Source of the DNA: Varroa destructor
Taxonomy: Eukaryota; Arthropoda; Arachnida; Mesostigmata; Varroidae
Direction: 5' to 3'
DNA length: 64,000 nt
Assembly: GCF_002443255.2 (NCBI RefSeq)
Contig: NW_019211455.1
Coordinates: 29,338,239-29,402,238 of the forward strand
A program made the translations under genes and the position numbers. A model generated the notes under the pieces. It ran no database searches, had not been told where the DNA came from, and saw nothing but the letters and a program-made list of their open reading frames with translations. This document shows positions 26,676 through 36,122 of this stretch, piece after piece; position 1 is the first letter of the stretch; each line of letters opens with the position of its first letter.

Positions 26676-27055
26676 TCAGAGACCGCGCCCGTACGAGCTG
26701 CCAACGTAATGCCGAGCACCCCACCGGTAGTTACCGTCGTAATCAGTCCTTATGTAGGTATGCACGGGTCCCACAACTCCACCACCACCACCACCATCAC
26801 GATGACCAGATCGCTTTGAGCGACTTAGAACGGAGCCGGCCATACCAGAAGCGATTGATCGGCGAGCGCGATGATGGACATCAGATGAAGTCATCGAGTG
26901 ATCCGCAGGCATTCTTGCGCGAAACAAAGAAACCGACCCAAAAGGAGTGGGTAACGACGTAGGCTCAAGTGCGGGCTGAGGAAGGACAGCAAGCGCCACC
27001 CGCTGGCTGCTGTCGACCCGTTCAGCGTTATCGTCACCAGCGCTGTTGTTCGGTT
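26676..27055 (-). CDS. 3' terminal exon of a secreted, cuticle-like protein
   Basis: The exon runs from an acceptor ending TTCCAG to a TGA stop at 26676-26678 and encodes about 125 residues. Its first part is Ser/Pro/Ala-rich and polar. It is followed by RARR (26859-26870), RSKR (26811-26822), a six-glycine run (26778-26795) and a compact C-terminus beginning GPVHTYIRTDYDG and continuing NYRWGARHYVG. From memory, that C-terminus resembles tick and mite cuticle proteins with a GPVHT-(V/I)-(K/R)TD...(F/Y)(K/R)WG(V/A)RH pattern; I could not check this. The exon starts with two bases of a split codon, which matches the donor phase of the acidic exon upstream and restores a Glu codon. The likely role is an extracellular or cuticular matrix protein. 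The alternative is a processed peptide precursor, because two furin-like sites precede the conserved tail. The stop follows GRGL directly. Confidence 0.6.
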
Positions 27056-27448
27056 CTGGAATACGCCATAAACAATAGTAAGACAAATTTCAGCAGTATA
27101 TTGGTACGGCGCCAGTCAAACTAACGTAAATGAAGATTTCTGTCTGGCTGATACAGTACCTCTAAGGACTTAATTCCTCTAGTGTAGGTTGGCTATAAAT
27201 TTCTATCGTAGAAAACTTAGGCTTTGCAAGCAGGAATCTCGTTGCATATTATAGATTCATTCATGGTTACTAATAATACATTTAGTTCACGTGAAAAGAG
27301 CATTGTTTTTTGACCGATGACAGATTAATCTGACGTATTGTGTATCCTAATTTTTCGAAAAATCAGCATAAGGAACCTCGCATTATAGGGCTGTCTCAGT
27401 GTTAGTATACACCCGTTCGAGATGATACAATACAGATGGAGCATATAC

Positions 27449-27619
27449 CCTCGTCGCGTTCTATTGTGGAAACATATTCCGGCCGCGCTCTACTTTCATC
27501 ACCTCCCATATCATCGTCTCCATCAGTAGGTGAATCATAGCCGCCGTCATCGTCGCCGTCCGCGGGTGCATCATAGCCTTCATCATCTCCTCCGTCATCA
27601 GCCCCATAAGCACCGTCAC
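27449..27619 (-). CDS. Internal acidic exon of the same cuticle-like gene
   Basis: This 171-base exon has an ATAG acceptor and a GTATAT donor; both boundaries are phase 1. It encodes about 56 residues dominated by Asp and Gly, including two 12-residue units reading GYDAPADGDDDG and GYDSPTDGDDDM. It ends EYVSTIERDE and splices in frame to the next exon at 27055. The intron (27056-27448) starts GT and ends AG after a fairly pyrimidine-rich stretch. An ATG at 27639-27641 is in frame just before the acceptor, so a start there without an upstream intron is possible, but the product would lack a signal peptide. Acidic Gly/Asp repeats are common in secreted matrix or calcium-binding proteins; any binding role is inference. 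Strong codon-position bias between the two repeat units supports real coding. Confidence 0.55.
27507..27578 (-). repeat. 36-base in-frame tandem duplication encoding acidic 12-mers
   Basis: Two adjacent 36-base units (27507-27542 and 27543-27578) encode GYDSPTDGDDDM and GYDAPADGDDDG. They differ mostly at third codon positions while keeping the residue pattern, which suggests an old coding duplication kept at protein level. Confidence 0.6.
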
Positions 27620-27905
27620 CTATTACATGGAATCCACTCATGATCAATCAAGAACGGTTATCACTTAGCATTTATCCAACTTGAGGTAAGTCTCGCTGCT
27701 CAACAACTACAACCCTCAATACCTTCTACATATACCGTCGTAGAAATGCGTCCTACGTACATGCACGCTGAATACTAATGACGTTTAGTTTAAGTAACTA
27801 TTCATTGCAGAAACGAGAAAAACAACAGGTTTTTTCGCCAATGAAACACGCTCACGTTCCCTTCAGAACATCTTAAAGGCTCACAGAGGCTGGGATAACT
27901 ACGTC

Positions 27906-27941
27906 CTCACAGCTCGTTGACGCTATGCATACACGAAATAT
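27906..27941 (+). repeat. 36-base direct repeat, copy A
   Basis: This copy matches 28475-28510 at 34 of 36 positions and the similarity stops sharply on both sides. It lies between the candidate signal-peptide exon and the acidic exon of the minus-strand gene. It is not simple sequence and I do not recognise it as a known element. Confidence 0.8.
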
Positions 27942-28474
27942 AATGGATGTACCCAGTAAAGGGCAAAGGAACACGACTTTGAATTTGTACTGATTATAGA
28001 ACTATAAAATAGTTATATATTCTCGTAGATGACTCGCAAGTGATGTACGGTTAATTGCAGCACACTGTCTTACTTTTGACGCACTGTGAAAGACGGCCCT
28101 AAATAGAAATTCCGTGCTTTTTTCCTGCGTGTTTCGAAACGTTGTTGTTACTGTCGTCGTCGTGGTGGCGTTCCCTGTCGATGAATACCTCTCGGCTATA
28201 GTATATCGACGACAACCAACGATTAATCAACGGTAGAAACTTTTACGATGATGGGGATAGACGTTAGCCAAGCCAGCCTGTGGGGGGCCTGACACAAAAA
28301 CTATATACTATATACGTGTGTATATGCTTTGTGTACACTTTAATACGACGTTTGCGCCAGTGCCGCTGAAAGCTTTCATCAGACCTAAATTGTGATATAT
28401 TGCCGCATCGCTACGGGGTGCCGAACGCTCATTAGCATGTGTTATGAAGTTGCGTCCTAGAAATTTGCCGAGTT

Positions 28475-28510
28475 CTCACAACTCGTTGAGGCTATGCATA
28501 CACGAAATAT
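28475..28510 (+). repeat. 36-base direct repeat, copy B
   Basis: Second copy of the element at 27906-27941, in the same orientation and 569 bases away, with two substitutions. The shared core contains CTCGTTGA and GCTATGCATACACG. It may be a duplicated regulatory element or a trace of a short insertion. Confidence 0.8.
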
Positions 28511-29454
28511 TGTGATACAACCAATCGAGGAGAATTAGAGATTACATATACGATATAATTGTTAAGTTTGTTCGAAGTAGAAAGTCTCCTCACCGACGAC
28601 CCTACTTTGTAATAGAGCAGTATTGAAAAGAGGGATTTAACCGTGAGTAGTAGTACGGTTGGAACACACAACCAAAAACACATCCATCCTTATGTGAATC
28701 ATCTTATAACAGTAGGATGAAGCCGTCCATGACTTAGTGGACTAATAGACTGCATCACTCAATAACGAAATGAGACTGGTTTGATACCTTAATTGGGTTA
28801 AATTCCTAGACCGACTACAAAAGTTCGGCAGCCCTTAAGCTGGACGTAATTCTGGAGAGAAAAATGAATTCATACAGAATATGTATCTCTGTTCAAAAGA
28901 CGAAAGACTTATTACTTGAAATTTACGCTTAACCTATGTTCGAATTTTTGTTTTTTCTTTGTCCTGTTGAGCATCAAGGATCACCATTGTAGGTATCAGG
29001 CACAACTTATCCGCTCACCTGACAAGAGCGCACATTCTTCGTTTTGCTGCTATCTGATGCCAATGTATAATGACATTACTTTTCTATATTGGCATTTTCA
29101 TTAGTGCCCTTATTATTATCATCATCATCATCTCCCTTCTTGTTCGTGTCTCTTACCCATGTCGTCGTCATCCTGAGCGCGAACATCCCTTGTGAAAGTC
29201 AAGAGAACGATCAGAAACACAAACCACTTCATTTTAGATACGTCTCCTTGCCTTATATTTGCTGCTCCGCTTATGATAGATACTCAGCTATTTTGATAGA
29301 CGTAATGGGTAATGTATCGCGTCGCCAGGTACAAAGTGTGACCGTTGTAGGGCCGCGCGCTGCCAGCTATATGTACCCGCCGCCGGTAAAATGCAATCAT
29401 TTGGAACAACAAGCCAAAACGTAAGGAGAAAATTGTTCTATCTATCCTTTTTAC

Positions 29455-29640
29455 TTTCTTAACCAGTTTCAGGGGGGTGTTGGGTTGGGTTAGCGGGTAA
29501 AGGCCGGCGGCGGGGGCGTGTGCTATCCGACTGTCTGCTGTTTGATCTGTCTGGCGGTCGACGACAGAGGCCTCGGCAGCTGTAACAATTTCAGCCAGAC
29601 CAATCGCGGTTAGAACGAAAAGAAACATAACAACTACCAT
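29455..29640 (-). CDS. Candidate signal-peptide exon, possible 5' exon of the cuticle-like gene
   Basis: The ATG at 29638-29640 starts a classic secretory leader: MVVVMFLFVLTAIGLAEIV then TAAEA, with a hydrophobic core and a plausible Ala-rich cleavage site. A polar segment (SVVDRQTDQTADSR, then Ala/Pro-rich) follows. Possible donors are AAA|GTAAAA (exon end 29455) and CTG|GTTAAG (exon end 29464), both phase 0. The acidic exon about 1.8 kb downstream needs phase 1 at its acceptor, so a direct join needs either the weak donor GTCGGA inside the exon or another small exon in between. Strand and order fit a common gene; the phase mismatch is the main doubt. A perfect inverted repeat of GATA-type sites lies directly 5' of the ATG. 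If unrelated, this may be the first exon of another secreted protein, or a chance ORF in a GC-rich block. Confidence 0.35.
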
Positions 29641-29663
29641 TAGATAAGTTTCAGACTTATCTA
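29641..29663. promoter_or_regulatory. Inverted pair of GATA-factor-like sites
   Basis: A perfect 9-base inverted repeat, TAGATAAGT and ACTTATCTA, is separated by five bases. Each arm contains AGATAA, the WGATAR core recognised by GATA zinc-finger factors. It ends one base before the ATG of the candidate signal-peptide exon, so it would lie in the 5' leader or promoter, or form a hairpin in the RNA. Confidence 0.4.
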
Positions 29664-32600
29664 GGTCGGAAGGACTGCGAAAGCCCGCAGGTTTAAATTG
29701 GCAAGCTTTCCACAGCTGCGGCAGCGGTTGCGGGCCGTCCAGATTGAACGTTGAATTGCCTTATTACAGCGGCAGCACGCACTCACGCAAAAAAAACTGT
29801 AATACGCGACGGCCATATAAGAGCTCACACCACCAGCGGGAAGCTCTATGCTATAGCAAAGCGGACACGGGGGATCTGTTGGCCGACTAGGATGGCAGCA
29901 ACGAGAAAGAAGTGAGAGTCGACGGCGATCCCGCTGCCAACAAGCGAATTTTAAATGGCAAAACCCAAAAAACAAGCCGATGCCGACGAGGGATGTTGTG
30001 ATTGAAGTTGTTGTTGCTGTCGTTCTATCGTTATTTTTACAGGGACGCGAATTACGTAACACACAAGGGGTGAACGGCTGAAGCCCACGTATCTGACACT
30101 CTGCTGCGAGCAGCAAGAAGCCCGATAAGGCGTGAAGATGCTACTGCATATCCCCTCCCTTTCCCTCCCATATCTTCTTCTCTGCACCTCTCTGAGATCT
30201 AATCGAAATCACACTTCCTGTCATGGTCTGTGAAAACACGCGGCTGCAGGCTACATTGGTATTTAGCAGGAGAGAACAGGCCGGCCACTCACTCCTCAGA
30301 CGACTGGAGTTACGACTAGAGAACCTCTCGACGGGGAACTCACGGAGGCGGAAAGCCGGCAACGAAACGAAGTTTTTTTTCTAACGAAACGAGTACACAC
30401 GCATACGGAGACGAATCTGCCTGTCTGCAGCTCTGGGAATTTCAGTTACGCAGATAATTGGAAAAAAATCAAATAATAATAATAACAAAATATAATAAAA
30501 ACGTGCAGCCCGACAGTAAAAATAATGAGTAATTTTAATTTGGTAGAATATAAATATTTTTGTCAAGAACTAATGCAGAATGGAGATAGAAACTTACTCA
30601 ATTAGCACACATTAACTATAACGAGCTTCAGTTTTTTCGAAGTGCGACACAAACGACGGAATTTCCTGTGTACTTAAAACGAGCTTACGGCAGCCTACAT
30701 TTCCATTTGAAATGCGGCAGACCCTATGAGACTACCATCGTATGTGTTGAGGCACTCGGAACGTTGAATCGGAGACACGAAACGTACGACATGACGAACG
30801 GTAAGTATCTTGAATTTAAAGTTTGTTGCTGAAGCCTCAAAGCATTCACTATCTATTTGAAAACAATGATTTTTTTTTAAATTTCGTCAAGAGGGTTCCG
30901 TGAGAAAGGCGACAAGTTCAGAGATATTCGCCATTATTTCCCAACTCGAACTGGGTATCGTGTCATTTAACAAACGGAAATCCCGATTCAAAACGCGTGT
31001 TCGAACTTGTTGTCTAGACCTGTCTCTGTTCTTCGGATGTAACCTCTTAACACGCTTCGAGGCACCTTCAGTTTATCATCGTATAAGGCTCTCATATAAC
31101 TGGATAATCATATAAAGGCTCGTTTCTTTTGTAGCAGTAACTATGACGAACGCAGCTAACCTTTGAGTAACACTCGATAAATTAATGGATCGATAGTTCT
31201 CGAATAAATCAATCTCGGACACATCAATTGACCTCAATCTACGAACGAAATTCCACGGAAAAAAAAAAAAAAAAAAAGCTTCACTCCTTTGAATTCCGGT
31301 CGGCGCTCAGGAAAGGGACTGATATCGCAAAACGTAATTGCTCCGTATTCCAGTTCAGGCAAATGAGGTGTACAATACAAATGGTTCTCTCGGTTCAGCT
31401 AGAGTTCGCGCTGAATAATGTAAGTAACACCTTATCTAGGTGTCCTGATTTACCAAAAACACGCAGACCTTCACGCTCAGAGCAGGCTGATCACAATGAA
31501 CGAATTGAATGAGTGAATTATTACAAAGCCGAAAGAAAAGGAGGCACCAGGGCGCTAGTTCTATTCAAGTTGCCTAACTTGTTACCCCGCGTGTCATTAT
31601 ACCAGCTACAAAGAGTAATTCGATTGCTAATGTTTTATAGCAATCCCATAAGTTCTACAACTGGTCGCAATTTTTTTTTGTCTGTTACACTTGCTAATTT
31701 CTTGAACGTTCTTATTTATTTCAGCTATTCGCCGAGCAAGTTTTGTCTGGGTATTGGTTTAGCGTTTAACGCCCGTGGTGTAGATACATCTAGATAATGG
31801 CTTGCTACCATTGGCCATAGATGCTATTGTTTATCGCTTACTCGTCACACCCTACCACCAGCCATCATGGCGGCTAAAGGGCAAAACGATATCACCAAAT
31901 TCCCTATTCTTTTTAGCAACGGAAGCCCCCGTCAGCTAATGGTCAAAAAGTTGTAGACAATGATGCTCGTGCGGCTGCCTCGAGCCTGTATTTATAGTAA
32001 AAAAATGGCGGAAGGGATGGAGAAGTTTTGGTCAGCATTTGTAGGCGGCGTATATGCCGTTGATACTTCGATGAGATTTAGCCGAACTTTTAGCCGAACG
32101 CGCCGTCAACAGGCTGATAAAACGCTAACCGTTAGAAGGCAGCGGACTTTGTAGCCAATCTTATTTCTTTCTATGTTATGCCGTCTGTGGAAATCCGCAG
32201 TTGTAAGAACTTCGATCTGCTGTCATGGAAGGTAGCGGTTCTTTTAAAAAAGAGTTACGTATAGGAAGACTTTCACCCTCCCAGGACTCGGATTTCACGC
32301 GGTCGATAGCTGAATGCCAATTTGTTTCTTATATTATTTCTTTTTAGCTCACCCCACAAAACAATCACAGGTGCCGTGTTTTCTTCTAGGCCGCTACATT
32401 TGCTGCTGCTGCTGTTATGTTACATAACTGAAGACGACTCAATGTGTTCGGTCAGCGCTCGAATATGTCTATTTGACGATAATTGCGGTTGCCGCAGGAC
32501 AGCGATGGGGATGTGGGCCAGTGGCCATAGGGGCAGAAGCGGGTTGCCAGCTCGTACTGCAAAAGCGATGTGTCTAACAACAACAACAACAACAACATGT

Positions 32601-34617
32601 CGTCTGACTACCTCTGCTGAACGCCACTGTTCCACTTGTAGTTTGAAATGATTCACGTTACTGTCAAGGCGTGGCGTCGTATTCGCCCCTGATAGCATGA
32701 TGTCCTCTGTCTCGAAATGCGGGTGCTGATGCGGCAATAGCAGTATAACATGATCGGCAGTCAGCGAGTCACAGGGGTTCCGTTAAGGGAAATGGGCGCT
32801 CAGACATGAGATCGACGACCCCTGGATCTGTGTGTTGAAGAATGTTGATGGAATCTTGTTTCAGACGGCGCGCATCAAGAGGCTAGCTTAGAACTTTCTC
32901 CTGAGCGACTAGCGCCATCGTCGCACGGTTGGGTACGTTTGGCCAGGCCGGTTGCGGCTGTCGCGAGGCATTCGCCGGCCACCATCCACTGTTACAGTGG
33001 GCCACAGCCAGCTCTTGCGTTGTTTCCAACACATCGCACGGAATCCGTCCAGCTTTCATCAAGGGATGAACTACAAAGTTCTGGTATGTGTGGCACGCTA
33101 GAGGACGCTAGAGAACATCTGAGACTATGGGAAGTGTGATAAAATTTATAAGGGATAGGTTAACTATTTAAATCATACTACTTGAAGTTAAGGCGGACGG
33201 TAACTTTAATGTAAGCGAATTCATAATGGTCTTGCTACCACAAATGACGCGAACAGTTGCTGGAAAGTAGCAGGCCTAATGCCTCTCATTGACTGCAGTG
33301 AAAAGTTTATAATTAATTTAAGGCTGATTGAAGCGTCTTGCAGATGAGTGTGCTACAAGCGTGACGGTTCTCTCAGTTGAAGATATATATCGGTTGAAAA
33401 GATAGATCGGATTTATTGTACTACTCAAATCCATATAGTAGCTACTGGATAGAAATGGTAACTAGGCCTAGGATTTTTTGTTTGACTAGTCAATCAAATG
33501 ATAGCCTGATCCAGACATAGCTGTACCCTATCTATTGTAGCAGGGAAAGCAATTGATAAGCGTTTTATTCACCGCTAATTTTTTGCCTATTACCAACAAA
33601 CAAATCGCTCTCTTGCCCCGCTGACTACCATTGTTAATAAGCCGCAGTGGAAGTGATATGCTTTTATAGCGAAGATAGCATGGTCGCTAAAAACACCGTG
33701 CTGATCTTCAAAAATGCTCAGTAAGTAAGCGTGTTAATAATTGAAGGCATCATATTGGACAAATGAAAAAAATGATGTCATTTATATTGATCACAAGATA
33801 ATGTCCATTGCTAATGTAGATAACTGTTCTCGGAACCCGACATATCAAGCACTCAGATTATGATTTTGAGACAGAATCTTTTAGTTTTCTGCAATTCCAT
33901 AGCAATTTTTAGTTCAATTAGTATAGCATCGACAATGGCAATAAGCTCTACAAGCCGTATAAAATGACAATACGGATACCTCGGATCTTCCCGAGGGGTT
34001 TGTGCTAGACAACAACAAATTGGTCTATAAACTACAAAATCGAAGGTTTAAGCGTCTCAGCAAGAGATACACCTTGAAACCGGATATGTGTTTTTATGCG
34101 TTCACCACAATGTTATCTAAATATTATTATTATTATTTATTAGTATAAGTCTATTCTAATGAGACCTATTGGGCCTTTATGACCTGTGTACATGGGTAGC
34201 ATTTTTTAGGTATAAAACAAGCAGCTCCGTAGTTTAACACGGTCACATTAGGTTTGCTAAGGCGAAAAAGTCAGTCATATGTCTAAAAAGATTGAAGAAA
34301 ATCTAATCATTCGACAAATAGTAACGCTGAGCTTCGGACCCCTGAAGAGATCTGTGCCCCTTTACGGATACATCAGCTGAATATCTTAGCTGCATTTATT
34401 ACATCTAACTATACAGTTGAAGCTATGGTGTATTTTGATTTTTGCCGATTCTGGTTTATTGCAGCCTTGACTATTATTATCTTACGCATGATAGATCTTC
34501 ACAGATACTTGCAGTTCTTCAGCAGTGTTCAGATTAAGCCGGCCAGAATTCTAGCTTAGCGAATATTTATTTAACAATATTGAGAACATTGATAACATCT
34601 TAGCCCCCTTGGGCTAG
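29664..34617. other. Mixed stretch, no supported gene
   Basis: GC-richer parts at 29.7-30.4 and 32.3-33.1 kb carry overlapping ORFs, including 29661-30116 (-), 151 codons, not recognised. Poly-Val and poly-Thr runs near 32.6 kb come from a (CAA)n tract at 32579-32597. The rest is AT-rich. Confidence 0.4.
31259..31277 (+). repeat. Poly-A run (19)
   Basis: Uninterrupted A run without an upstream poly(A) signal that I can see. Confidence 0.95.
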
Positions 34618-34983
34618 TTGCGAGAAGCTTATGGACCGCGGCCCTGGCCACCAGAGCGCAGAGTACTTCATCCTGATGCTGGCATCTTTGCCGCTCACTT
34701 AATATCAGTATTGAGATCTTCAGAAAGAGACGCTATAAAGCGTAATCATACGGTAGAAGTTAATGTACGAAATGAATCGCCTCAACGACGCCTTCGTTAC
34801 GAGAAACAAACTATGAATGCTTGATAATATACAATAGAAAATAGAGGGACTTGTTAGAAAAGGTGCATCGTCGTATCAACCGTCTTGCCCCGCATGGCTC
34901 TACGTGTTTGCTAATGGAAATGTACAGACACTTTTACACAGACCCAATTGTAGAGAATTACCTGAACTGCCCATCAAGCCCGT
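34618..34983 (+). CDS. Candidate broken coding segment ending in a strong donor, unidentified
   Basis: Two adjacent open stretches lie in different frames. The first (34618-34824) follows an acceptor-like CCCCCTTGGGCTAG and reads REAYGPRPWPPERRVLHPDA, then GIFAAHLISVLRSSERD and a basic end, stopping at TGA. The second (34839-34983) reads GLVRKGASSYQPSCPAWLYV, then FANGNVQTLLHRPNCRELPE, and ends at a consensus donor, CGT|GTAAGT. They may be two exons, a single gene broken by a frameshift, or a decayed element. Cys, Trp and Pro content looks non-random. No known family was recognised. Confidence 0.25.
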
Positions 34984-36087
34984 GTAAGTAACCCGGCGAA
35001 CGTTTTGGTTACACCATTGAGAAATAATGATTAATGAAGCTAGTAATAGTTGATTATTATATTAAAATAAGATTATTAAGCTAAGCTATAGAACATATTC
35101 TGTAATCTACTCAAATTGTCCATAATTCAATTATGAGCTCATCGATTTTCTAGATAAAGCAATGGATCAGTGATTGAATGCTCCTATTCCAAACAAAACA
35201 GTTTGGACGAATAAGCTATAAGGTTTTTTACGCTAAAAATAGCCGAAGAGGTCCTAGCAAACGTTCCTCTGGTCTGACCGAGCGGCATAGATCAGATAGA
35301 TAGAGCGGCAGATCACGAAGTACCAACATTTAGAAAAAATAATGCCCAATCATTGATATAATGCTGATAATGTAATTTTGTATTCATAATTTAGATATCT
35401 ATTCGGGAACTAGGAAAGCACGCATCGAAAGGGGTCATTTTAATGAAGGTCAATTCGGGATGGATCGACGGCAAAAGTAGAGCATGCGTGAAACTGCGCT
35501 TTTATGAGATAGTTAGTTAATTATCTGTTGAAAAAAGACGCAGCGCTATAAGAAATTACATTGGAAGTTACTTTTCCAAATATATAGACGACCATAGAAA
35601 TGCAGAGCTTATTTAACAAATGTAAAATTTGCCAATTCGTCTGCTACATCCGATGCTAGAATACTCGATTTAGATCTAGGACTCTCGCTAGCTTATGTGT
35701 TACAATATTGAGCAACACTGTTTTATTTTATCTACATGTCGCCGTAGTTTAACGTATCGGACATCGGAATATCTGTGATAACTTTTTGGTCTGAACGAGT
35801 ATCGAAAATGGTTTGCCACTGGTACAGAAGGACTACTTTTTTTTCTCTCGTTTGCTACAAGTGTTTCGGCTAGCCGAATCGCTTTTTGAAAGCTGGTTTC
35901 GGCTTGTTTCTATGATGTAGCCGCATTCGGGAGGCGGCCGAAACGGTACAGCTGGCTTCATTCCTCAGCTCGCACGTTGTCGTCTCAGGCCAAATTCGAC
36001 CCGCAGACCTGTGGAAGCAATTAAGTCAAACGAATTTCGATCTTCTCTGCACTATAGGGACTGGAGAGAACGCAAAAAAGGTGGATA

Positions 36088-36122
<35 letters not shown>

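Larger units (their letters stand above)
27620..29454. other. Presumed intron or upstream region of the cuticle-like gene
   Basis: Holds the two 36-base direct repeats and no clear exon. A Thr-rich minus-strand frame at about 28130-28200 could be the missing exon, but its borders are weak. Confidence 0.35.

Noticed and set aside
29661..30116. 151-codon ORF (-) next to the signal-peptide exon
   Set aside because: Cys/Thr-rich composition looks random, with no recognisable domain and no splice support.
32420..32737. ORF with a Val run (-) and Thr run (+)
   Set aside because: Both are translations of a (CAA)n repeat.
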